Shown: piece by piece, positions 8,517-16,896 of the stretch
Layout: each line of letters opens with the position of its first letter
Numbering within the stretch: the stretch's first letter is position 1
Assembly (NCBI GenBank): GCA_949292775.1
Contig: CASFBL010000013.1
Coordinates: 42,873 to 106,872, forward strand
DNA length: 64,000 bases
Origin: an uncultured Eubacteriales bacterium
Lineage (GTDB): Bacteria; Bacillota; Clostridia; Oscillospirales; Acutalibacteraceae
Direction: 5' to 3'
Program-made: the position numbers and the translations under genes
Notes under the pieces: generated by a model
What the model saw: only the letters and a program-made list of their open reading frames with translations
Told to the model about the DNA's origin: nothing
Database searches by the model: none

Positions 8517-9245
8517 ATGAGCGAGCCCTTGATTTTACGCGGCGGCGACAGTGCGCTGGTTGTGGAATTCGGTCGGGAAATCGACGAGTCCATCAACCGG
8601 CAGGTACACGCGCTAAACCACGCCATTTCGAATAAGCACATCATCGGCGTGACGGAAACGGTTCCGACCTTCCGCTCGCTGACGGTATATTTTGACCCGT
8701 CCGTGATTTCCGGAGAGAAACTGACAAGAAAGATTCGCAAATGCTGCCACAACCTGACCGAAGGCACAACGGAAGTTGAAAAAACAACGATGATTCCGGT
8801 TTTGTACGGCGGGAAATACGGCGAGGACCTCGAAAATGTTGCCAAGCATACCGGACTTTCGCCGGAAGAAGTCATCCGGTTACACAGTTCCGTGGATTAC
8901 CGCATTTATATGCTCGGCTTTTTGCCGGGGTTTGTTTACCTCGGCGGCATGGACAAACGGCTGTTTTGTCCGCGTCTTCCCACGCCGCGCACCAAAATCC
9001 ATGCCGGTGCGGTCGGCATCGGCGGCGAGCAGACCGGCATTTACCCACTCCCCTCGCCCGGCGGCTGGCAGTTAATCGGAACAACGCCGGTGCGCCCGTA
9101 TGATGCAGAGCGGGAAAAGCCCGTTTTATTTTCTGCTGGCGAGCACATTCGCTTTGTGCCGGTCACGGAAGAGGAATATTTGGAAATCGAAGAACAGGTT
9201 CGCCGCGGCGAATATGTTTGTAAAACCACAGGGGGTGCAAAATGA
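8517..9245 (+). CDS. pxpB: 5-oxoprolinase subunit B (KipI-like)
   Basis: One of three subunits of the prokaryotic ATP-dependent 5-oxoprolinase PxpABC, which opens 5-oxo-L-proline to L-glutamate. The 242-residue chain has the carboxyltransferase C/D fold, with GDSALVVEFG near the start, the central YMLGFLPGFVYLGG segment, and PRLPTPRTKIHAGAVGIGG followed by YPLPSPGGWQLIG. Its stop codon overlaps the pxpC start (ATGA), so translation is coupled. In Bacillus the KipI homologue was first known as a sporulation-kinase inhibitor; the oxoprolinase role fits this neighbourhood better. Confidence 0.93.
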   Translation: MSEPLILRGGDSALVVEFGREIDESINRQVHALNHAISNKHIIGVTETVPTFRSLTVYFDPSVISGEKLTRKIRKCCHNLTEGTTEVEKTTMIPVLYGGKYGEDLENVAKHTGLSPEEVIRLHSSVDYRIYMLGFLPGFVYLGGMDKRLFCPRLPTPRTKIHAGAVGIGGEQTGIYPLPSPGGWQLIGTTPVRPYDAEREKPVLFSAGEHIRFVPVTEEEYLEIEEQVRRGEYVCKTTGGAK

Positions 9246-10198
9246 GCATCCGTGTTATAAAACCGGGCCTGTTAACAACGGTGCAGGACTGGGGGCGCAT
9301 CGGCAGTCAGTCAATCGGCTTTAATGTTTCCGGCGTGATGGACCGCCGTTCTTACCGGCTTGCCAATTTCCTGGTCGGCAACTACACCGATGAGGCAGTT
9401 TTGGAAATGACCGCCATGGGCGGCAGCTTCGTCTTTTTAGAATCCAACTATATTGCCATTACCGGCGCGGACATGGGCGCGACGATTGAAGGCATAGAAG
9501 CGCCGATGTATAAAACGATTTTCGTGCGCGAGGGCGACACGCTTTCTTTTTCTGCGGCAAAAAGCGGAATGTATACTTATGTCGCGTTTGCGGGAGGCTT
9601 AGATGTGCCGCAGGTGCTCGGCAGCCGTTCCACCAATTTAAAATGTTCCATTGGCGGATTTGAGGGACGAAAGCTCAAAAGCGGCGACATTTTGCCGTTC
9701 CGAAACACATTAGACCACTTGGGCGGTTTGCACATTCATGCGCTGACACCGGAGGATTTCTCCCGAAAGGAAGCAACACTGCGTGTGGTGATGGGTCCGC
9801 AGGACGATTATTTTACGGACGAGGGCATCCACACCTTTTTAAACAAGCCCTATACAATTACGCAGAACGCCGACCGAATGGGATATAAACTGGACGGCGA
9901 GCCAATCGCATACAAAGACAGCGTAGATATTATTTCAGACGGCATTGTGTTCGGCAGCATCCAGGTGCCCCCTGCAGGGCAGCCGATTGTGATGCTTGCT
10001 GACCGCCAGACCACCGGCGGCTATGCCAAAATCGCAACCGTGGCAAGCGTCGATTTGCCGCTTCTTGTCCAGCGCAAACCGGGCGACACAGTGTGCTTTC
10101 AAAAAATTTCGGCAAAAGAAGCGGAAAAGCTTTATAAAAAAGAGCAAAAGCATTTTGAAGAACTGCTTTTACATTATGGGGAGGACTTAATATGCTAA
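9242..10198 (+). CDS. pxpC: 5-oxoprolinase subunit C (KipA-like, biotin-dependent carboxylase-related)
   Basis: Second carboxyltransferase-like subunit of PxpABC, 318 residues, the normal length. Family segments are [13 protein letters not shown] at the N-terminus, [17 protein letters not shown], and [24 protein letters not shown] in the C-terminal part. It overlaps pxpB by 4 bases and the following DUF1445 gene by 7, so the run 8517-10983 is tightly coupled. Placing DUF1445 between pxpC and pxpA means the YcsI-family protein is probably made in step with the oxoprolinase. Confidence 0.93.
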   Translation: MSIRVIKPGLLTTVQDWGRIGSQSIGFNVSGVMDRRSYRLANFLVGNYTDEAVLEMTAMGGSFVFLESNYIAITGADMGATIEGIEAPMYKTIFVREGDTLSFSAAKSGMYTYVAFAGGLDVPQVLGSRSTNLKCSIGGFEGRKLKSGDILPFRNTLDHLGGLHIHALTPEDFSRKEATLRVVMGPQDDYFTDEGIHTFLNKPYTITQNADRMGYKLDGEPIAYKDSVDIISDGIVFGSIQVPPAGQPIVMLADRQTTGGYAKIATVASVDLPLLVQRKPGDTVCFQKISAKEAEKLYKKEQKHFEELLLHYGEDLIC

Positions 10199-10983
10199 AC
10201 CCTTATGAGAACACCGCACCGCTTGCGGTGCGTCAGAAAATACGCGCCGGAGAAATCACCGGTCAAACCTCGGGAATGTGCTTAGGCTACGCGCAGGCAA
10301 ATCTTGCTGTGCTGCCGAAAGACCTTGCCTATGACTTTTTGCTGTTTACCCAGCGCAACCCGAAGCCCTGCCCGATTTTAGAGGTTTCGGATGTCGGCGA
10401 CCCGTGGCTTCATAAGATTGCAAAGGACTGCAATATTGCGACGGATATTCCGAAATACCGCGTCTATGAAAAAGGCGTTTTGGTTGGCGAATATACCGAT
10501 GTCACGAAGTTTTGGCGCGATGATTTGGTCGCCTTTTTGATTGGCTGCTCTTTCTCGTTTGAAGCGGAGCTGCTCGAATCGGGCGTGACCGTTCGCCACA
10601 TTGAAGAGGGCAAAAATGTGCCGATGTATTTGACCAACATTCCCTGCGAGCCTGCCGGGGTATTTTCCGGCAACATGGTGGTCAGCATGCGTCCCCTGCC
10701 CAACGACCAAATCGTGAAAGCGATTAACATCACCGCATCCATGCCGCGCGTACACGGCACGCCGGTGCATATCGGCGACCCGGAAGCAATTGGGATTCAC
10801 GACCTTAGCCACCCCGACTTCGGCGAGGCGGTCACCATTCGTCCGGGTGAAACGCCTGTGTTTTGGGCTTGCGGCGTCACGCCGCAGTCTATTGTGATGA
10901 ATTCCAAGCCGGATTTCTGCATCACGCACGCGCCCGGGCATATGCTGATTACCGATGTGAAAAACGCTGACCTGAAATTTTAA
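10192..10983 (+). CDS. YcsI/DUF1445 protein (N-terminal half of animal D-glutamate cyclase)
   Basis: A 263-residue DUF1445 protein, often labelled putative hydro-lyase. Features seen are [18 protein letters not shown] near residue 24, [21 protein letters not shown], the long conserved [15 protein letters not shown] stretch, and a C-terminal FWACGVTPQ and [12 protein letters not shown]. In mammals DUF1445 is fused to DUF4392 in the D-glutamate cyclase DGLUCY; here the two are separate genes in one operon. Translational overlap with pxpC and a 14-base gap to pxpA place it within the oxoprolinase unit. Its individual reaction is unknown; cyclase partner, racemase-like or hydro-lyase activity on 5-oxoproline are all possible. 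Confidence 0.88.
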   Translation: MLNPYENTAPLAVRQKIRAGEITGQTSGMCLGYAQANLAVLPKDLAYDFLLFTQRNPKPCPILEVSDVGDPWLHKIAKDCNIATDIPKYRVYEKGVLVGEYTDVTKFWRDDLVAFLIGCSFSFEAELLESGVTVRHIEEGKNVPMYLTNIPCEPAGVFSGNMVVSMRPLPNDQIVKAINITASMPRVHGTPVHIGDPEAIGIHDLSHPDFGEAVTIRPGETPVFWACGVTPQSIVMNSKPDFCITHAPGHMLITDVKNADLKF

Positions 10984-10997
10984 GGGAGGGCTTTCTT

Positions 10998-11765
10998 ATG
11001 GCAAAAGTAGATTTAAACTGCGATATGGGCGAAAGCTTCGGCACTTACACGCTCGGACTTGACGCACAGGTCGCCCGCTATATTTCCTCCGCCAATGTCG
11101 CCTGCGGCTTTCACGCCTCAGACCCCGCGACCATGGCGAAAACCGTGAAAATTTTAAAAGAAAACGGCGTTGCCGCCGGCGCGCACCCGGGTTTTCCCGA
11201 CCTTTTGGGGTTCGGGCGGCGCAACATGAACATAAGCCCGGCGGACGCGAAAGCCTATGTGCAATATCAAATCGGCGCACTTCAAGCATTTTGCAAGGCA
11301 AGTGGATTGCCTTTACAGCATGTGAAGCCGCATGGTGCGCTTTACAACATGGCGGGTAAAGATTATGCTTTGAGCCGCGCCATTTGTGAGGGCATTGCCG
11401 AGGTGGACGACCGCTTGATTTTATTAGGGCTTTCCGGCAGTGAAATGCTGAAAGCTGCCAAAGACATCGGCCTTCGCGCGGCAAAAGAAGTATTTGCCGA
11501 CCGCGCTTATGAAGAGGACGGCTCTTTGGTTGCGCGCACAAAGCCGGGTGCTATGATTACCGATGAGGAAGAAGCGATTGAACGCGTCATCGGCATGGTG
11601 AAACATGGCAAGGTGAAAGCCTTGACAGGCAAAGAAATTGAAATAGAAGCGAATTCCATTTGCGTGCACGGCGACGGCGAAAAAGCGCTTGCTTTTGTTG
11701 AGAAGATTCGCACCGCGCTCGAAGGTGAAGCCATCACCATTGCACCGCTTCATGAAATTGTATAA
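10998..11765 (+). CDS. pxpA: 5-oxoprolinase subunit A (LamB/YcsF family)
   Basis: Third subunit of the 5-oxoprolinase, 255 residues. It has the family signatures [14 protein letters not shown] at the N-terminus (acidic metal-type residues), [27 protein letters not shown] and [12 protein letters not shown]. With PxpB and PxpC it hydrolyses ATP to open 5-oxo-L-proline. The upstream AGGGAGG is a strong ribosome site. It is the last intact catabolic gene before the damaged alanine racemase. Confidence 0.95.
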   Translation: MAKVDLNCDMGESFGTYTLGLDAQVARYISSANVACGFHASDPATMAKTVKILKENGVAAGAHPGFPDLLGFGRRNMNISPADAKAYVQYQIGALQAFCKASGLPLQHVKPHGALYNMAGKDYALSRAICEGIAEVDDRLILLGLSGSEMLKAAKDIGLRAAKEVFADRAYEEDGSLVARTKPGAMITDEEEAIERVIGMVKHGKVKALTGKEIEIEANSICVHGDGEKALAFVEKIRTALEGEAITIAPLHEIV

Positions 11766-11783
11766 TTAAAGGAAGGACAATAC

Positions 11784-12874
11784 ATGCTGCCGCAAAGGGT
11801 TTATGCCGAGGTCAACCTCGACGCAATTTGTCAGAATATTCAAAACGCCATGGAAAAAGTCGGACCCGACACCAAAATTATGGCAATTATCAAAACCGAT
11901 GCCTACGGTCACGGCGCTGTGCCGATTGCACGCGCGCTTTCTGAAATCGGCTGCTATGCGTTCGGCGTAGCAACGGTACCTGAAGCTGTTCAGCTTCGGA
12001 AAGCAGGAATCGGGAACCCGATTTTGATTTTGGGCTATGTTTTCCCCACAGATTACGACGCGCTGCTCTCGGAAAAACGGTGACCATTCACATTAAGCTT
12101 GACACCGGCATGGGACGCATTGGCATGCAGCCGACCGAAGAAAGTGTTCAGGAAATTCAGCGCATCGCGGCGCTGCCGAACCTTGAAATCAACGGTATTT
12201 TCACACACTTTGCCTGTGCGGACGAGAAAGACAAGACCTCGTGCAACCTGCAAAAGAAGAAATATTTGGACTTCATTCGTCGTTTGGACGAAACGGGTGT
12301 TAAAATTCCGATTAAACACATGTGCAACAGCGCGGGCATCATTGAATTTGACGATAACTTTTTGAACATGGCGCGCAGCGGCATTATGACCTACGGGTTG
12401 TATCCGTCAAACGAAGTAGACAAATCGAAGTTGGAGCTTCACCCTGCTTTGCAATTAAAAAGCCATGTTGCCTTTGTAAAGACCGTTGACGCAGGCTTTA
12501 CAGTAAGCTATGGTTCTACCTATACGACCACCGGAAAGACCGTGATTGCGACCATACCCGTAGGCTACGGCGACGGGTATCCGCGTGCGCTTTCGAACAA
12601 GGGCAAAGTGCTCATTCACGGGCAATTCGCACCGATTGTGGGGCGCGTCTGCATGGACCAGTTCATGGTTGATGTCACCAATATTCCTAATGTGCAGCAA
12701 GGCGACGAGGTTACGATTATCGGGAAAGACGGCGACAACCGCATTACGGTCGAAGATGTGGCGGACAACGCTTACAGCTTCAATTATGAGTTCTGCTGCG
12801 GCATCAACAAGCGCGTGCCGCGTGTTTATATCCGTCACGGGGAAGTGTCCGAAATTGTGGACATGTTGGATTGA
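11784..12874 (+). pseudogene. alr: Alanine racemase, broken by an out-of-frame internal deletion
   Basis: Two overlapping frames (11784-12083 and 12080-12874) together encode one PLP alanine racemase. The first keeps the PLP lysine loop IIKTDAYGHG and ends at ILILGYVFPTDY plus eight residues. The second starts at IHIKLDTGMGRIG and keeps the catalytic Tyr region VSYGSTYTT, GYGDGYPR and GRVCMDQF. Compared with normal racemases, about 25 residues between the GY-x-x-P turn and the HIKLDTG strand are missing, and the frame is shifted by one base at a run of five A (12073-12077). Catalytic residues survive, but a barrel segment does not. It could be a true decaying gene, an assembly or consensus error, or, less likely, a frameshift-read variant. 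It would have supplied or removed D-alanine for the aminotransferase. Confidence 0.8.
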
Positions 12875-12935
12875 CAAAGCCGCGGTTTTCCTCTAAAATT
12901 TATTTTAGGAACCAATTCAACACGGAGCGAAATTT

Positions 12936-13499
12936 ATGGAATTTGATACTTTTGACGCCTTTGACGCCGGCATTGAGATGGGCGGGCTTCGCAACCGCAA
13001 CGAGATAAGGCTTTTGGTGTGTTATCTTCTGAAAGCGATTGACAAACCTGTGCCGAAGTCCCTGCTGTTGGACGCGCTTGTCGGTGAAGGGCTTGCCAAT
13101 TATTTTGAACTCAATGAGGCTGTTGCCGAGCTTTTAAAGAACGGCAATATTGACCGGGACATTGCAGAAGATGAAGAAGTTTTAACCGTTACACCGCGCG
13201 GGAAAGAGTCGGCAGAGCTGTTGGAAACCACGCTTCCGAAAACCGTGCGCGAAAAAGCGGTCAACTCCGGCATCAAGCTGATGACGCTTGCCAAAAATAA
13301 ACGGGAAAATAAAATTTTGACCGAGAAGTTGGAAAACGGCGGCTACAATGTCACCTTTATTCTCGGCGACGAGGGCAACGAGCTTATGCGCCTGACGGTG
13401 TTTGTCGCCGACAGCATGCAATTAGAAGCGGTCAAAAACAACTTCCTGCAAGACCCGGTGAAGCTTTATTCGAGCATTATTACCGCGCTGACCATTTAA
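12936..13499 (+). CDS. DUF4364 family winged-helix protein
   Basis: A 187-residue protein of the clostridial DUF4364 family. The N-terminal 80 residues (RNRNEIRLLVCYLLKAID, followed by LLLDALVGEGLANYFELNEA and VLTVTPRGKE) look like a winged helix with a wing hairpin. The C-terminal half (GYNVTFILGDEGNELMRLTVFVADS) looks like a small alpha/beta sensor domain. It follows the racemase remnant by 61 bases and ends at a strong terminator, so it may be cotranscribed with the D-glutamate genes. Whether it regulates them is unknown. Confidence 0.8.
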   Translation: MEFDTFDAFDAGIEMGGLRNRNEIRLLVCYLLKAIDKPVPKSLLLDALVGEGLANYFELNEAVAELLKNGNIDRDIAEDEEVLTVTPRGKESAELLETTLPKTVREKAVNSGIKLMTLAKNKRENKILTEKLENGGYNVTFILGDEGNELMRLTVFVADSMQLEAVKNNFLQDPVKLYSSIITALTI

Positions 13500-13510
13500 T
13501 TAAAAATAAA

Positions 13511-13547
13511 AACAGCCGTTTGGAAAAATCCAAACGGCTGTTTTTTC
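13511..13547 (+). terminator. Strong intrinsic terminator of the D-glutamate operon
   Basis: Perfect 13-base stem AACAGCCGTTTGG / CCAAACGGCTGTT around an AAAAAT loop, followed by a T run. It lies 11 bases after the DUF4364 stop codon. Confidence 0.92.
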
Positions 13548-13585
13548 TATAACCGGAACCTGCATGCAGGCTAAAAAGGACAAAA

Positions 13586-13613
13586 AAATAGCCCCCCTAT
13601 TGGGGAACTACTT
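13586..13613 (-). terminator. Terminator downstream of the 5S rRNA-like gene
   Basis: On the minus strand the hairpin AGTTCCCC-AATA-GGGGGGCT is followed by TATTTTTTT. It lies immediately 3' of the 5S-like sequence and so fits a minus-strand transcript. Confidence 0.7.
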
Positions 13614-13617
13614 TTAA

Positions 13618-13730
<113 letters not shown>

Positions 13731-13868
13731 AATGCAAGTCTTTTTTTCAAAAAAATTCAATTTTTTTAAACTTTTTTCAAAGAAAAAAATCCGGCGCGGC
13801 GGCAGGTGGTTTTTGACACGAAAAACATAACCTTTCACCGCGCTTTGGAAATATGAATATTTTGAAAA

Positions 13869-14378
13869 TTATTCGGCAACCAGCACTTTTTCGATTGCCC
13901 CGACATACATTCTGTGGTAATCTTGAAGTGCGTAAGTGTCCATAATCGACGGGTCTAAAAAGCCTTTGGGGTCAATGTCCTGGAACGCCATTTTGCGGCA
14001 GACAAAAGCCGTTTGCGCCTGTTCGAAGGTCACGCCCTCCCCCGCTTTTATAGGCTGAAAGCCGGTGAGCGCCATTTTGTCGGTGTCACGGCCGGATTTT
14101 GCACCGCAAATACCGAGCTCTTTTTTATAGTCCCCGCCGAAAAAGCTTAAAGTGAAATAATCGTTTTCTTCCATAAAACCATAGGTATAGCGCTGGGGAC
14201 GCACAAAGACGAACGCGACATCTTTCCCCCAAAGCTCGCCGACGCCGCCCCAGCTTATGGTCATGGTATTGAATTTGTCAAGGGTTCCTGCTGTCAGCAG
14301 CGCCCAGTCGTCGGAGATCATTTTGACCGGGGAAGTCGTTAAGGCTTTCAAAGTTGTTTCCTGAAACATAGTTTTCAC
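13869..14378 (-). CDS. Flavin reductase-like FMN-binding protein
   Basis: A 169-residue flavin-reductase-like domain protein (flavoredoxin family). It has the FMN-binding beta-barrel pattern: WALLTAGTLDKFNTMTISWGGVGELW near residue 25, VFVRPQRYTYGFMEEND, and YFTLSFFGGDYKKELGICG with the AKSGRDTDK loop. Electron donor and partner are unknown. It is divergent from the TIM-barrel gene at 14434 and has the 5S-like gene downstream. The short intergenic space (55 bases) must hold both start regions. Confidence 0.85.
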   Translation of the reverse strand: MKTMFQETTLKALTTSPVKMISDDWALLTAGTLDKFNTMTISWGGVGELWGKDVAFVFVRPQRYTYGFMEENDYFTLSFFGGDYKKELGICGAKSGRDTDKMALTGFQPIKAGEGVTFEQAQTAFVCRKMAFQDIDPKGFLDPSIMDTYALQDYHRMYVGAIEKVLVAE

Positions 14379-14433
14379 GCTTTCTTTAAAGATTTTATCT
14401 TTATTATCATAATACGAAATGAGGTTAAAATCA

Positions 14434-15096
14434 ATGACGGAATTAAAAGGCTATCTGCGCGATTTTCGCCTGCATGTGCCGGAAGTGATTTCCGAATGCC
14501 CCGGCATTGGTATTTTCGGAAGAACCATTCGCTCGGTATTGTTTTCGACCGATGTGAGCATCATTCGCAATTCCAATGCAGATGCAATTATCGCAGTCTA
14601 TCCGTTTACCCCGCAGCCGGTCATTACACAAGCGGTCATGCTTGCGGCAGACGCGCCGGTATTTGTCGGCATCGGCGGAGGACTCACGAAAGGTGAACGG
14701 GTCATAGGCCTCGGCAAGCACGCGGAATATCAAGGTGCAAGCGGCGTTGTGGTAAATGCGCCCACAGCAGATGAAACCATTTCTGCTTTGAAAACACAGC
14801 TGGACATCCCGGTGATTGTAACGGTTGTTTCTGAACGCGATGATATTGCAAAACGCCTTGCCGCCGGCGCGGAAATTCTGAATATTTCCGCTGCGGCTAA
14901 AACGCCGGAGCTTGTGCGCAAAATCCGGACAGACTTCCCACAGGCACCCATTATCGCTACCGGCGGGTCGACGGAAGAAAGCATTCGCCGGACGATAGAA
15001 GCGGGCGCAGATGCCATAACATGGACACCGCCGTCAAACGGCGAGGTTTTCCGCGATGTGATGGAGGCCTACCGTCAAAACAAAGCGCACCCGTAA
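14434..15096 (+). CDS. TIM-barrel (phosphate-binding) protein of unknown function
   Basis: A 220-residue protein that I recognise only as a clostridial TIM-barrel family, sometimes labelled hydrolase. It shows alternating strand/helix units with FVGIGGGLTKGERV, ASGVVVNAPTADETI, IPVIVTVVSE, AGAEILNISAA and ATGGSTEESIRRTIEAGADAI. The last resembles the C-terminal phosphate-binding Gly loops of ThiE- and KDPG-aldolase-like barrels. The start at 14434 is preferred because GAGG lies 9 bases before it; the ATG at 14419 has no ribosome site. Substrate unknown. Confidence 0.7.
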   Translation: MTELKGYLRDFRLHVPEVISECPGIGIFGRTIRSVLFSTDVSIIRNSNADAIIAVYPFTPQPVITQAVMLAADAPVFVGIGGGLTKGERVIGLGKHAEYQGASGVVVNAPTADETISALKTQLDIPVIVTVVSERDDIAKRLAAGAEILNISAAAKTPELVRKIRTDFPQAPIIATGGSTEESIRRTIEAGADAITWTPPSNGEVFRDVMEAYRQNKAHP

Positions 15097-15123
15097 AGCC
15101 AAAATTACCTATAAAATTGACGA

Positions 15124-15160
15124 AGCATCGGCAAAACTTGCCGATGCTCCACTTTTTTAT
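15124..15160 (+). terminator. Intrinsic terminator
   Basis: Stem GCATCGGCAA / TTGCCGATGC with a short loop followed by CCACTTTTTT, after the TIM-barrel gene. It could serve both strands. Confidence 0.85.
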
Positions 15161-15212
15161 ATAAACCGTGATGCAAGGAGAAAGGCCTTATCTCCGGGCA
15201 CATGAAAACCTG

Positions 15213-16784
15213 TTAGTTCCCATAGCCGTATGCACCGAACGGATTGTAATAACCACTGCTGGTTGTTGGTTCCGCAGTTGCGGTCGTTGTACCTTTATCT
15301 TCAACGAGCGTAACTTTCACATCGAACTGATTTAAGGTGTAATTGTTTTGCATATCCACCCGTGCAATCGTCAGTGTCAGTTCATCGCCGACATTGGAAT
15401 TCTCAATCAAATCCGGCAAGGTGTCGGCAGATTCCAAATCTTCTCCGTTTACTTTAATAATCATATCACCCTGCTGCACTTCTGTGTTGGCAAGCGGGCT
15501 GTCGCTGGAAATAGATTGAATGACAATGGTTCCGGCAGGCAGCTTGTTTACGCTTGCAATCATGCTGTACATCTGATTGGAGGATACGGAAAAGTAGGTT
15601 ATGCCAAGCTTCGGGCGATTGGTCACATAGCCGTTGGCGACGATTTCGTCAAACACTTCTTTGACCGTCACACTCGGTACTGCAAAGCCCATGCCCTCAT
15701 AATCGGTGCTTGCGATTTTCGAAGAGTTGATGCCAATGACCTGACCGTAAGCGTTGACCAATGCACCGCCGGAGTTACCGGGGTTAATCGCTGCGGTGTG
15801 CTGAATGCAAAGCATTTCATAGCCAATCTCACTGTCAACCGGGCGGGAAATTGCCGAAACAATACCGTTGGTAAAGGAGCCGGCAAACGCAACGCCGCCG
15901 GGGTTGCCGATAGCATAGACCGTTTCACCGACGGAAAGGCTGTCGGAGTCGCCGAGCTCGGCGGCTTTAAGCCCTGTTGCAGCAATACGAAGAACGCCGA
16001 TGTCGGTTCTTGAATCATACCCAACCACAGTCGCGTCATACTGGGTTTCATCATACAACTGAACTTTAATTGTGCCGCCGTCACTAATCACATGCGCGCA
16101 AGTCACAATGTAGGTGTATTTTCCGGTGCTGTCTTCCCCGACAATCACGCCGGAACCTTCCCCTGCAAGAGAGGTGTTGCTGAAGCTGTTGCTGGCATAG
16201 ACCAAAACACCTACGGAGCTTTCTTTTACCTTTTCATAAACACCTTTGGCGGTCAGTTCCCCGCCGGTGCCGGTGCTGGACGCTGTCGGCGATTCTGCAA
16301 TATTTACAGAAGCAGAATCTCCGTCAGAAGTGGATTTCTGTGCGCTGTTGCCTTTGACAAGCGCCACGGAAAGGCCAACTACCGCAAGGACCAAACAAGC
16401 GGCAACTGCACCAAGGAAGATGCGAAGCCCGTTCTTTTTGTGTTTGGAATTCTTTTCAATTTGCTTTTTCGGCTTTTGCTGCGGTGCCGCTGTGCCGTAA
16501 TAGACATAATTGGGATTACCGTTATAATAGCCGTTTTGCTGTGCATAAGGCGGCTGTTGGTTGGGCACGCCGGTCTGATTGCCGTTGCCGTAAGGATACC
16601 CATAATTCGGCTGCACAGGCTGCTGTTCATTTACAGCAGTTTCTGCCGCAGACGCTGTGTTTTCATTTTCCGCCTGCACGGGTGCGGTCTTTTCGTCCGT
16701 TTCGACCGTATCTTGTGCGGGGGTTGCATTATCCTGCAGCGGCTCTGCCGGCTGCTGTTCTCTATTATTCAAATCATCTTGCAT
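15213..16784 (-). CDS. htrA: HtrA/DegP-type membrane-anchored serine protease with PDZ domain
   Basis: Envelope quality-control protease of 523 residues. The order is a cytoplasmic low-complexity region rich in Gln, Asn, Tyr and Pro (about 1-110), one membrane segment (LRIFLGAVAACLVLAVVGLS), a Ser/Thr/Gly linker, a trypsin-like domain with His in VTCAHVISDG, Asp in SRTDIGVL and Ser in NPGNSGGAL, then a PDZ domain (GTIVIQSISSDSPL to LPDLIENSNVG) and a Tyr/Gly tail. AAGGAGG precedes the start. A two-component system is encoded directly upstream, and 11-base-spaced direct repeats lie in between, suggesting stress control like CssRS-HtrA of Bacillus; that parallel is inference. Confidence 0.95.
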   Translation of the reverse strand: MQDDLNNREQQPAEPLQDNATPAQDTVETDEKTAPVQAENENTASAAETAVNEQQPVQPNYGYPYGNGNQTGVPNQQPPYAQQNGYYNGNPNYVYYGTAAPQQKPKKQIEKNSKHKKNGLRIFLGAVAACLVLAVVGLSVALVKGNSAQKSTSDGDSASVNIAESPTASSTGTGGELTAKGVYEKVKESSVGVLVYASNSFSNTSLAGEGSGVIVGEDSTGKYTYIVTCAHVISDGGTIKVQLYDETQYDATVVGYDSRTDIGVLRIAATGLKAAELGDSDSLSVGETVYAIGNPGGVAFAGSFTNGIVSAISRPVDSEIGYEMLCIQHTAAINPGNSGGALVNAYGQVIGINSSKIASTDYEGMGFAVPSVTVKEVFDEIVANGYVTNRPKLGITYFSVSSNQMYSMIASVNKLPAGTIVIQSISSDSPLANTEVQQGDMIIKVNGEDLESADTLPDLIENSNVGDELTLTIARVDMQNNYTLNQFDVKVTLVEDKGTTTATAEPTTSSGYYNPFGAYGYGN

Positions 16785-16831
16785 AAAGATGCCTCCTTGT
16801 GTTTTGTTCTGCCCTAATCGTACCGGCCGGT

Positions 16832-16849
16832 TATTAACTGGATATTAAC
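16832..16849 (-). promoter_or_regulatory. Candidate response-regulator binding site upstream of htrA
   Basis: Two copies of TATTAAC (GTTAATA on the minus strand) begin exactly 11 bases apart, at 16832 and 16843. OmpR/PhoB-family regulators bind direct repeats with this period. The site lies about 50 bases before the htrA start codon and downstream of the histidine kinase gene. Confidence 0.5.
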
Positions 16850-16896
16850 AGCCTTTAAAGTTTTTTGGGGAGATTGTGAACAACCCGTAAAGCCTG

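Noticed and set aside
12060-12090. Programmed -1 frameshift in alr at the five-A run
   Set aside because: A slip there would restore the frame, but about 25 residues of the barrel would still be missing, so recoding does not explain the gene. Decay or an assembly error fits better.
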